DNA from: JACCZX01 sp963829995
Lineage (GTDB): Bacteria > Pseudomonadota > Gammaproteobacteria > Burkholderiales > Burkholderiaceae_F
NCBI GenBank assembly: GCA_963829995.1
Contig: CAWHKW010000031.1
Coordinates: 372,001 to 436,000, forward strand
Direction: 5' to 3'
Length of the DNA stretch: 64,000 bases
The notes beneath the pieces are model-generated. The model saw nothing but the letters and a program-made list of their open reading frames with translations. It was not told the origin of the DNA and ran no database searches. Made by a program: the position numbers and the translations under genes. This document shows, piece after piece, positions 9,285 to 16,660 of this stretch (position 1 is the stretch's first letter; the number at the start of each line of letters is the position of its first letter).

Positions 9285-10234
9285 AGGCTTCCGAATTCGG
9301 CAAGGTCGGCGTGCTGTTCGGCGGGCGTTCTTCCGAGCGCGAAGTGTCGATCATGTCGGGCACGGGTGTGTTGAATGCGCTGCGCGCGCGCGGTGTTGAC
9401 GCGCACGCGTTCGATCCGGCCGTGCAGTCGCTCGGCGAACTCGAGGCAGCGAAGTTCGACCGCGTGTTCATCGCATTGCACGGGCGCGGTGGAGAGGATG
9501 GTGCGATCCAGGGCGTGCTGGAAACGCTGCGCATCCCTTACACCGGGAGCGGCGTGCAGGCATCGGCGATCGCAATCGACAAGGTGTTTACCAAGCGCAT
9601 CTGGGAGACGCACAAACTGCCGACGCCAAGGTACCGAGTGATCGAATCGGACGAGCGCGCGCACTTGAACGAAGTGGCCGATGAGTTGCGCCTGCCGCTG
9701 ATCGTCAAGCCGCCAAATGAAGGCTCGACGATCGGCATCTCGCGCGTGCGCGGTTATTCCGGCATGGCCGAGGCTTTCAAGTTGGCACGCGAGTATGACG
9801 AGGTTGTGTTGGCCGAAGAATTCATCGAAGGCCAGGAGCTGACATGCGCGATTCTCGGCCAGGGCAGCCAGGCCGAGGCGCTGCCGCTGGTGGAGATCCG
9901 CGCGCCAGATGCGAACTACGACTATCACAACAAGTACTTCGGCGAAGAAACGAAGTATCTGTGTCCGGCGCCGATCGATGCGGCGCTTGGCGAAACGATT
10001 CGGCAGCTTTCGGTTCGTGCCTATAACGCACTCGGCGCGCGCGGCTGGGGGCGGATCGACATCATGCTCAGCAAGCGAGGCGAACCCTTTCTGCTGGAGC
10101 TCAACACCTCGCCCGGCATGACCGGTCATTCGCTGGTGCCGATCGCCGCGCGCGCGCTGGGAATCGGCTACGAAGACCTGGTACTACGAATTCTCGGCCT
10201 CGCCACGCTCGAAGGGCGAAGGTCGGCTCAATGA
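9281..10234 (+). CDS. ddl: D-alanine--D-alanine ligase Ddl
   Basis: ATP-grasp enzyme forming the D-Ala-D-Ala dipeptide used by MurF. The 317 residues match the DdlB class length. Motifs: GVLFGGRSSEREVSIMSG near residue 10, HGRGGEDGAIQG, the YTGSGVQASAIAIDK segment, IVKPPNEGSTIGI, and the metal/ATP site LLELNTSPGMTGHSLVP. Start ATG 9281 overlaps the murC stop by 4 bp, and the 3' end overlaps ftsQ by 4 bp. The order murC-ddl-ftsQ is the usual one in beta- and gammaproteobacteria (murB often sits between, but not here). Confidence 0.97.
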   Translation: MKASEFGKVGVLFGGRSSEREVSIMSGTGVLNALRARGVDAHAFDPAVQSLGELEAAKFDRVFIALHGRGGEDGAIQGVLETLRIPYTGSGVQASAIAIDKVFTKRIWETHKLPTPRYRVIESDERAHLNEVADELRLPLIVKPPNEGSTIGISRVRGYSGMAEAFKLAREYDEVVLAEEFIEGQELTCAILGQGSQAEALPLVEIRAPDANYDYHNKYFGEETKYLCPAPIDAALGETIRQLSVRAYNALGARGWGRIDIMLSKRGEPFLLELNTSPGMTGHSLVPIAARALGIGYEDLVLRILGLATLEGRRSAQ

Positions 10235-11010
10235 GCGCACGCGCGATGAATCTACTGGCCGCGCTGTGCGTTGCGCTCGCGTTGGTGACCATAGGCTGGG
10301 CCGCATTGCCACGGCTGGCCCAGCAGCCCAAGTTTCAGTTAAAACGCGTCGACGTGCGTGGCGATCTTCGTCACGTGACCGCTGCGTCGGTGCGTGCCGC
10401 GCTCGCCGGGCGGCTGCGCGGCAACTACTTCACGGTGCGGCTTGAAGACACCCGCCGGCTGTTCGAGACGGTACCGTGGGTGGCTCAGGCTTCGGTGCGG
10501 CGCGTGTGGCCGGACCGGCTCGTCGTTACGGTGACCGAGCACCGGGCGCTTGGCGTGTGGGAAGACGGGCGGCTGCTGTCCGATCGCGGCGAGCTTTTCG
10601 TTGCCAATCCCGACGAGGCAGAAGTCTACGGTCAGCTGCCGGAGTTCAGCGGGCCATTTAGTGCAGCGAAAGACGCGGCTCGGCAGTACTACGAGTTGTC
10701 GTCGCAATTCGCGGCGTTGTCGCTGCGGGTCGGTGCGATCGACATCTCCGATCGCAAGGCCTGGTCGCTGCGGCTTGTTCCTGATCTTGGCGAAGGGGCA
10801 AAGCACGCGGGCGAAATCCGTGTCGAACTTGGGCGCGATGGTGCGGTGATGCCGCTTGGCGAGCGCGTGGCGCAAGTGATTGCCGCGTATCCCCTGGTCG
10901 TTGCGCAACTGGGCAGTCCGCCGTCGCGCATCGACGCCCGCTACGCCAGAGGTCTCGCGGTTTCGACTTCAGCCAACGTGACAACAAAACCGGATCGCGG
11001 ACGGCAATGA
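10231..11010 (+). CDS. ftsQ: Cell division protein FtsQ
   Basis: Bitopic inner-membrane divisome protein linking early (FtsA/Z) and late (FtsW/I) components through FtsB-FtsL. It has 259 residues: a short cytoplasmic N-terminus, one transmembrane helix (about residues 8-28, LLAALCVALALVTIGWAAL), a POTRA-like region beginning FQLKRVDVRGDL, then the FtsQ beta domain with VPWVAQASVRRVWPDRLVV and GRLLSDRGELF. Identity is secure from position between ddl and ftsA. ATG 10231 overlaps the ddl stop as ATGA. Confidence 0.95.
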   Translation: MSARAMNLLAALCVALALVTIGWAALPRLAQQPKFQLKRVDVRGDLRHVTAASVRAALAGRLRGNYFTVRLEDTRRLFETVPWVAQASVRRVWPDRLVVTVTEHRALGVWEDGRLLSDRGELFVANPDEAEVYGQLPEFSGPFSAAKDAARQYYELSSQFAALSLRVGAIDISDRKAWSLRLVPDLGEGAKHAGEIRVELGRDGAVMPLGERVAQVIAAYPLVVAQLGSPPSRIDARYARGLAVSTSANVTTKPDRGRQ

Positions 11011-11022
11011 GCGGCTCAGTCC

Positions 11023-12255
11023 ATGAGAAACGAAAGCAAGGACCTGATCGTCGGGCTCGACATCGGCACCTCGAAAGTCGTCGTTGCGGTGGCCGAGGTG
11101 CTGCCCGACGGCCGCTTCCAGGTGATCGGCCTCGGTCAAGCCGAATCGCAAGGGCTGCGCAAGGGTGTGGTGGTCAACATCGAAGCGACTGTGCAATCGA
11201 TACGCCGAGCGCTTGAGGAAGCCGAGCTGATGGCCGCGTGTCAGATCCGCGATGTGTTCACCGGCATCGCCGGCAGCCACATCAAGAGCTTCAATTCGAG
11301 CGGGATGGTGGCGATCAAGGACCGTGAAGTTGCTGCACCCGACGTTTCAAGAGTCATCGAGACCGCCAAGGCGGTCAATATTCCAACCGATCAGCAGGTG
11401 CTGCATGTGCTGACGCAGGAGTTCATCGTCGACGGCCAGGAAGATATACGCGAGCCGATCGGCATGAGCGGAGTGCGGCTCGAAGTGCGCGTGCATATCG
11501 TCACCGGAGCGGTCAGCGCAGCGCAGAACATCATCAAATGCGTGCGCCGCTGCGGGCTCGAAGTGCAGGACCTCATTTTGCAGCCGCTCGCGTCGTCGCT
11601 GTCGGCGTTGACATCCGATGAAAAAGAGCTCGGTGTCGCACTGGTCGATATCGGCGGCGGAACTACCGATATCGCCATTTTCACCGGCGGTGCGATCCGC
11701 CATACCGCGATCATCCCGATTGCCGGCGATCAGATCACGAACGACATCGCAATGGCGCTGCGCACGCCGGTTTCCGACGCCGAAGACATCAAGCTGCGCT
11801 GGGGTGTGGCGAAGGAAGTGCTGGCTGATCCGAACGAAAAAATAGAGATCCCCGGACTTGGCGACCGCGGTCCACGGCTGCTGTCGCGCCAGTCGCTGGC
11901 GGCGGTGATCGAGCCGCGAGTCGAAGAGTTGTTCACGCTGACCCAGCAGGTCGTGCGCGAATCCGGATACGAAGAGCTGCTGTCGTCCGGCATCGTGCTG
12001 ACTGGCGGCACCAGCTTGCTGCCCGGCATGACCGAACTGGCAGAAGACGTGTTCCTGAAGCCGGCACGCATCGGCTGGCCGAATTACACCGGCTCGCTTT
12101 CTGACGTGGTGCGCAATCCGCGCTTTGCGACCGCGATGGGGTTGCTCGTCGAAGCGCACTCGCAACGTCTGCGCGGTCGAAAGCTGGCGCAGCAAACAGG
12201 ATCGTTCAAGCAGACCGTGAAACGGATGAAGGAATGGGTGGTTGGAAATTTTTGA
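11023..12255 (+). CDS. ftsA: Cell division protein FtsA
   Basis: Actin-like ATPase that tethers FtsZ to the inner membrane and recruits the later divisome. The 410 residues include the phosphate-1 motif LIVGLDIGTSKVVVAV near the N-terminus, the 1C domain with GIAGSHIKSFNSSG, the phosphate-2 motif LVDIGGGTTDIAIF, the adenosine motif GIVLTGGTSLLPG, and a C-terminal basic amphipathic tail (TVKRMKEWVVGNF) that would insert in the membrane. It lies 12 bp after ftsQ. A 118-bp gap then precedes ftsZ. Confidence 0.97.
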   Translation: MRNESKDLIVGLDIGTSKVVVAVAEVLPDGRFQVIGLGQAESQGLRKGVVVNIEATVQSIRRALEEAELMAACQIRDVFTGIAGSHIKSFNSSGMVAIKDREVAAPDVSRVIETAKAVNIPTDQQVLHVLTQEFIVDGQEDIREPIGMSGVRLEVRVHIVTGAVSAAQNIIKCVRRCGLEVQDLILQPLASSLSALTSDEKELGVALVDIGGGTTDIAIFTGGAIRHTAIIPIAGDQITNDIAMALRTPVSDAEDIKLRWGVAKEVLADPNEKIEIPGLGDRGPRLLSRQSLAAVIEPRVEELFTLTQQVVRESGYEELLSSGIVLTGGTSLLPGMTELAEDVFLKPARIGWPNYTGSLSDVVRNPRFATAMGLLVEAHSQRLRGRKLAQQTGSFKQTVKRMKEWVVGNF

Positions 12256-12363
12256 TCGACAGGGCGATTGTTGAAGGGTGGAGCGTCCAATGCCAAGCGC
12301 TGGTGTGCCTTTGGCTTTGCGCGTTTCGAATTGAAGTACTTGATGTAGTCAACTTAGCTAAGC

Positions 12364-12369
12364 AGGAGG
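12364..12369 (+). promoter_or_regulatory. Strong Shine-Dalgarno site of ftsZ
   Basis: AGGAGG is placed 4 nt before ATG 12374 and fixes the ftsZ start. This is one of the best ribosome binding sites in the window and contrasts with the overlap-dependent starts upstream, consistent with the high cellular FtsZ level. The preceding 100 bp contain a weak TTGAAG at 12331 without a convincing -10 at standard spacing, so I do not call a promoter. Confidence 0.85.
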
Positions 12370-12373
12370 CAAC

Positions 12374-13555
12374 ATGAGTTTCGAAATTCTTGAGACAGAA
12401 ACGCGCGGCACGATCATCAAGGTAGTGGGTGTCGGCGGTGCGGGCGGCAATGCGGTTCAGCACATGATCGCGCGCGGCGTGCAGGGCGTCGAGTTCATCT
12501 GCGCCAACACCGATCATCAGGCGCTCGCGCGATCGTCGTCGAAAAACATCCTGCAGCTCGGCAAGACCGGACTTGGAGCCGGGAGCCGGCCCGAGGCGGG
12601 GCGCGCAGCGGCAGAGGAGGCGCGCGATCGAATCGCCGATGCGCTGCGTGGCGCGCACATGGTGTTCATCACCGCTGGGATGGGCGGCGGCACTGGCACC
12701 GGCGCGGCACCGGTGTTCGCGGAAATTGCGAAGGAGCTTGGGATCCTCACCGTGGCGGTCGTATCGAAACCGTTCGAGTTCGAAGGCCCGAAGCGTTTGA
12801 AGCTTGCTGAAGCCGGCGTTAACCAACTCGAAGACACGGTGCATTCGCTGATCGTCATCCTGAACAACAAGCTCGAAGAAGTGATGGGTGAGGACGCCGA
12901 GATGGCCGAATGCTTCAGGGCGGCCGATGACGTGCTGCATAACGCTTGCGCGGGCATCGCGGAGATCATCAACGTCCCCGGTCTGGTCAACGTCGATTTC
13001 GAAGACGTAAAAACGGTGATGAGCGAGCAGGGCAAGGCGATGATGGGCACCGCGCTCGCGTCGGGTCTGGACCGCGCACGCATTGCCGCCGAACAAGCGG
13101 TGGCCAGTCCATTGCTGGAGGGCGTGGATCTGTCAGGTGCGCGTGGCGTGCTGGTCAACATCACGGCGTCGTCTTCGTTAAAGATGAAGGAGACGCGTGA
13201 AGTGATGAACACGATTCGGGCGTTTGCTGCGGAAGACGCCACCGTGATCTTCGGAACGGTGTGCGACGAATCGATCGGCGACGGATTGCGTGTCACCGTC
13301 GTGGCCACCGGCCTCGGCCGCTCGGCCTCGAAAAAGCAATCGACGCCGTTTACGGTCGTGCGCACCGGGACCGATAACGCCGCTCTCACCGTACCTGCCG
13401 TCACGTCGCACACCTCGGCGTCGGACTACAGCGATTTCGAGAAACCCGCGATCTGGCGCACGCGCGAGTCGGCGCAGGCAAGGGTCGCGGCGATGGAAGA
13501 CACGGGCTCGGAAAGGTACGACATCCCTGCGTTTCTGCGAAAGCAAGCCGATTGA
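12374..13555 (+). CDS. ftsZ: Cell division GTPase FtsZ
   Basis: Tubulin homologue forming the cytoplasmic Z ring. The 393 residues begin MSFEILETE; VVGVGGAGGNAV follows, then the tubulin signature GGGTGTGAAPV near residue 106, the T7-loop region VNVDFEDVKTVMSEQGKAMMG, and NITASSSLKMKE. The C-terminal conserved peptide DIPAFLRKQAD, which binds FtsA and other partners, is intact after a linker of roughly 50 residues. It has its own strong ribosome binding site and is followed 30 bp later by lpxC, a typical end of the dcw cluster. Confidence 0.98.
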   Translation: MSFEILETETRGTIIKVVGVGGAGGNAVQHMIARGVQGVEFICANTDHQALARSSSKNILQLGKTGLGAGSRPEAGRAAAEEARDRIADALRGAHMVFITAGMGGGTGTGAAPVFAEIAKELGILTVAVVSKPFEFEGPKRLKLAEAGVNQLEDTVHSLIVILNNKLEEVMGEDAEMAECFRAADDVLHNACAGIAEIINVPGLVNVDFEDVKTVMSEQGKAMMGTALASGLDRARIAAEQAVASPLLEGVDLSGARGVLVNITASSSLKMKETREVMNTIRAFAAEDATVIFGTVCDESIGDGLRVTVVATGLGRSASKKQSTPFTVVRTGTDNAALTVPAVTSHTSASDYSDFEKPAIWRTRESAQARVAAMEDTGSERYDIPAFLRKQAD

Positions 13556-13585
13556 GTTGCCACCCAGCGACAGTAAACTCACGTC

Positions 13586-14497
13586 ATGGTCAAACAGCGC
13601 ACTTTGAAGCAGATCGCCCGCGCGGTCGGCATCGGCTTGCACAGCGGCACCAAGGTTCAGTTGGCGCTGCGGCCAGCGGCGGCCGATACCGGTGTGGTGT
13701 TCCGGCGGATCGATGTCGATCCGCCGGTCGATATTCCGCTGATGCCGGAAAACGTCGTCGACACCCGAATGGCAACAACGATCGGGCGCGGCGACGTGAA
13801 AGTGGCGACGATCGAGCACTTGATGAGCGCGCTGGCGGGGCTAGGCATCGACAACTGCTATGTCGACGTCGATGCGCCTGAAATCCCCATCATGGACGGC
13901 AGCGCCGCGAGCTTTGTTTTCCTGATCCAGGCCGCAGGCATCAGCGAGCTGAACGCGCCGAAGAAATTTGCGCGGGTGGTCAAATCGGTCGAGTTTCGCG
14001 ACGGCGATGCGTGGGCGCGGCTCGAACCGTACTTCGGATTCAAGCTGAAATTCTCGATCGCCTTTAATCATCCGGCGATCGACGCTACCGAGCAGATGGT
14101 CGAGGTCGATTTCGCCCGCGACTCGTACATCAAGCAGGTGTCGCGCGCGCGCACGTTCGGCTTCGTCAACGACGTCGAGGCGTTGCGCAAGGCGGGGCTG
14201 GCGATCGGCGGCAGCTTCGAAAACGCGATCGTGATGGACGAATATCGCGTGCTGAACGCCGATGGGCTGCGTGCCGGCGATGAAATCGCCAAGCACAAGA
14301 TGCTGGACGCGATCGGCGATCTCGCAGTGCTCGGCTATCCGCTGATCGGGTCGTACGTCGCGCACAAATCGGGTCACGCGATCAACAACAGGCTATTGCG
14401 CGCGCTGACAGCCGATCAGGCGGCTTTCGAACTGGTCACATTCGACGACGAAGAGCAGGCCCCGGCGGCGTTCCGCTTTCAGGCCGAGACGGCTTAA
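13586..14497 (+). CDS. lpxC: UDP-3-O-acyl-N-acetylglucosamine deacetylase LpxC
   Basis: Zinc-dependent deacetylase, the committed step of lipid A synthesis. The 303 residues show the family landmarks: RTLKQIARAVGIGLHSG at the N-terminus, the zinc-ligand motif TIEHLMSALAG near residue 78, IPIMDGSAASF, ARTFGFVNDVEAL, and the second zinc site KHKMLDAIGDLAVLG with catalytic KSGHAINNRL near the C-terminus. A short spacer separates it from ftsZ, and its stop overlaps the converging DUF721 gene by 4 bp. Presence of LpxC indicates a lipopolysaccharide outer membrane. Confidence 0.97.
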   Translation: MVKQRTLKQIARAVGIGLHSGTKVQLALRPAAADTGVVFRRIDVDPPVDIPLMPENVVDTRMATTIGRGDVKVATIEHLMSALAGLGIDNCYVDVDAPEIPIMDGSAASFVFLIQAAGISELNAPKKFARVVKSVEFRDGDAWARLEPYFGFKLKFSIAFNHPAIDATEQMVEVDFARDSYIKQVSRARTFGFVNDVEALRKAGLAIGGSFENAIVMDEYRVLNADGLRAGDEIAKHKMLDAIGDLAVLGYPLIGSYVAHKSGHAINNRLLRALTADQAAFELVTFDDEEQAPAAFRFQAETA

Positions 14498-14997
14498 GGA
14501 CGGGTTGCGCGCCCTCGCAGCGTAGCTGCCAGCTTCCGTGCCGCTTCTTTCAGCGGCGACTCCCTGACCGATTCGACGAGTGCCGCGACCGCGGCCGTGG
14601 CGCGCTCGCCGCTCCGCGGCCAGGGCATCCCTCGACTTGGGTCCTTTGAGGAACTTGAGGGTCCGGGGCTCCCGTCTCCAGGGTAAGACGTGACGGCGGG
14701 TTGTACTCGCGTTTTGATCTCGTAGACTCGTAGCCCATCGGCCGCCAAAGTTGACAAAAGACGCGGCGTTGCTTGCCGCAATTTGGCCGAGTGCGAAGGT
14801 GAGGGAAGGCTAAGCCACAGAGTTTCGCCGCGCAGTTCGCAGACGCCGGGCTCGAGGGGATCGAAGCCGATGACCGAGCGGCATGCGGGGGCGATAGCGA
14901 GGGCAACTCGCTGAGTCGCTTCCCAGCGCGCGATCAGAGACGCCGCCTCCGGCGAGTCGCGCAGGGCGGTGGCGATCAGGCGAGCGGAACTCGGCAT
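14494..14997 (-). CDS. DUF721 (DciA-like) family protein
   Basis: A 167-residue cytoplasmic protein with the DUF721 fold. Features are PACRSVIGFDPLEPGVCELRG, then LWLSLPSPSHSAKLRQATPRLLSTL, followed by VYEIKTRVQP, and a basic, low-complexity C-terminal third ending in a predicted helix rich in Ala/Arg. DciA members help load the replicative helicase in bacteria lacking DnaC. Position between lpxC and the M23 peptidase/secA, on the opposite strand, is what is usually seen in betaproteobacteria. It converges on lpxC with a 4-bp overlap. The family assignment is moderately sure; the helicase-loading role is inferred from family knowledge. Confidence 0.75.
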   Translation of the reverse strand: MPSSARLIATALRDSPEAASLIARWEATQRVALAIAPACRSVIGFDPLEPGVCELRGETLWLSLPSPSHSAKLRQATPRLLSTLAADGLRVYEIKTRVQPAVTSYPGDGSPGPSSSSKDPSRGMPWPRSGERATAAVAALVESVRESPLKEAARKLAATLRGRATRP

Positions 14998-15050
14998 GTG
15001 GCTGGCAAGCAGGCTAGTGAGCAGTGAAGGGTGAGCGCAGGAGGGCGCGA

Positions 15051-16028
15051 ATGCAGATCATAGTGGTCGACAAGCGATTGGCGCGCGCTTTAACGCTCAG
15101 TGTTACCCGGCGCCACGCACTTGCCGCGTCGATTGCCCTGGGACTGGGAGTCCTGCTTTTATCGGGCGCATTCTCGTTCCTGACAGTACGCGCCGCCTCG
15201 GTGTTTCGTATTCCGATTCTCTCTGATTTGGTTTCGTTCGTAACGCGCGACGAGATGGAGCGCAAGGACCAGTTCGTCCGCGACAACGTAACGGCGCTGG
15301 CGCGCAAACTCGGCGAGGTGCAGGCGCAGTTGCTTCGGCTCGATGCGGTGGGCGAGCGTGTGGGCAAGGCGGCCGGCATTCGGCCCGAGGAATTCCGTTT
15401 CTCGCAATTGCCGGGCCGCGGAGGTGCGCTGCGAAGCGACGATCCGATGACCCTGGGCGAGTTGGATGTCGCACTGAAGCAACTATCGGTCAGCGTTGAA
15501 CAGCGCGCGGACTACATGAGCGTGATAGAGGCGGAACTGCGGGCTCAGCAGGTAAGGCAGGCGTTGTTACCGCAGAGCAAACCGGTGTCCGACGGGTTTA
15601 TCGGGTCGGGTTTCGGGTGGCGGTCGGATCCTTTTTCTGGCGAGATGTCCCATCACTCGGGTATCGACTTCGCTGCACCGAGCGGCACGCCGATCCATGC
15701 GGCCGCCGGCGGAGTCGTCGTCGTGGCCGAGTATCACCCCGTATGGGGAAACGTCGTGGAAGTCGAACACGGCAATTCAATGCTGACTCGTTATGCGCAC
15801 GCAAGCCGGCTGATGGTCGCGGTTGGCGACATCGTCAAGCGTGGACAGAAGCTTGCCGAGGTAGGCTCAACAGGCCGCTCGACGGGCTCGCACCTGCACT
15901 TTGAAGTGCACCATCAGGGCGTCGCACAGAACCCGGCGAAGTTCCTGTACGCAAAGGGCAGTCCATTGCAACAACACGCCGCTGGATCGGCGCGCGTCGA
16001 CATCAAAGCTTTGGCAGCGAGCAAATAA
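15051..16028 (+). CDS. M23 family metallopeptidase, membrane anchored
   Basis: Probable peptidoglycan endopeptidase or EnvC/NlpD-like factor in the periplasm. ATG 15051 is chosen because GGAGG lies 7-11 nt upstream, and the next 325 residues start MQIIVVDKRLARALTL; an ATG at 15024 lacks such a site. There is one N-terminal membrane helix (about residues 25-50), a coiled-coil-like stretch (about 65-180), and a C-terminal LytM domain with HSGIDFAAPSGTPI, YAHASRL and the zinc motif HLHFEVHHQG. The visible HxxxD and HxH zinc ligands suggest an active enzyme. A paired family A repeat fills the space to secA. Confidence 0.88.
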   Translation: MQIIVVDKRLARALTLSVTRRHALAASIALGLGVLLLSGAFSFLTVRAASVFRIPILSDLVSFVTRDEMERKDQFVRDNVTALARKLGEVQAQLLRLDAVGERVGKAAGIRPEEFRFSQLPGRGGALRSDDPMTLGELDVALKQLSVSVEQRADYMSVIEAELRAQQVRQALLPQSKPVSDGFIGSGFGWRSDPFSGEMSHHSGIDFAAPSGTPIHAAAGGVVVVAEYHPVWGNVVEVEHGNSMLTRYAHASRLMVAVGDIVKRGQKLAEVGSTGRSTGSHLHFEVHHQGVAQNPAKFLYAKGSPLQQHAAGSARVDIKALAASK

Positions 16029-16039
16029 CCATTTCGACC

Positions 16040-16527
16040 GTAGTCGCGGGGCACAAGCGTTGGGTGAAGCCGCCCTGCCTGGGCGTCGGGCACTGAAGTG
16101 CGAAGCGGCTTCGCCGCTTCGCCTGCAGCGATACTTAGAGCGGCGGCAAAGCCGCCGTGACTGCGGTACTCACAACGCCGGCGCGAAATAAGGCTAAAGC
16201 GTTATTTCGCTTAACGGCCCCGGCGTTGCTCCGTTCCTCGGGCGACGCCCCGAAGGCAGGCCAGCTCCGCCCAACGCTTGCGCTTGAGACAGTCTCACTG
16301 GTTGGGGGGAAGGAACGAAAACACCTCGTGCGAGGCCGGTGTCGCGACAGCAGCGGCTGGCGCAGATGCGCCGCCTTTGAGTCGTCGCCCGAGGAACGGA
16401 GCAGACGCCGGGTCGTCGGCGAAAAAGCGCTTTAGCCCTTTTTCGACGCGGCGGCTTGCGAGTACCGCAGTGGTTGGCACTTTAGTGCCCGACGACGTAG
16501 GCGGCGCAGCTGCGCCAGCCGCTGCTG
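16040..16527 (+). repeat. Family A structured palindrome, type-1 plus type-2 modules (copy A2)
   Basis: A 488-bp composite starting 11 nt after the M23 stop. The type-1 module (16051-16283) has outer arms CAAGCGTTGGG/CCCAACGCTTG. The spacer (16284-16347) contains a GAGAC/GTCTC repeat and CCTCGTGCGAGG. The type-2 module (16348-16527, reversed) has 28-bp arms with one mismatch. Both modules share a core: a GGCAC hairpin, ACTGCGGTACTC, a stem-loop with tip GGCTAAAGCG, and GCTCCGTTCCTCGGGCGACG. Inner stems differ but stay paired: GCGAAATAA/TTATTTCGC in one, CGAAAAAG/CTTTTTCG in the other. Nearly the same sequence, inverted, lies at 35.7-36.1 kb. The 133 bp from 16528 to secA hold no gene I can support. 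Confidence 0.9.
16100..16158 (+). repeat. Twin-hairpin insertion nested in the A2 type-1 module
   Basis: Compared with the same module at 36 kb, about 55 extra bases interrupt the GGCACT/AGTGCC hairpin. They form two perfect hairpins: GCGAAGCGGC-TTC-GCCGCTTCGC (16100-16122) and CGGCGGC-AAA-GCCGCCG (16141-16157), joined by a linker containing GATACTTAG. This layout resembles family B (two hairpins with a GATTAGTT linker), although the sequences are not the same. It looks like a small REP-type unit that inserted after the host palindrome was in place. Confidence 0.65.
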
Positions 16528-16660
16528 CTACGGATGCTCGCCGCGCCCTTGATGTAAGCCACGCCCCGCGCCGCCGCATCCAACCGCTATGACATAATTT
16601 TCGTTCTTTGCTACTCGCGGCGAAGCTTGCTTCTGCGATCGCCAGCCCCAAATCCTCTCC

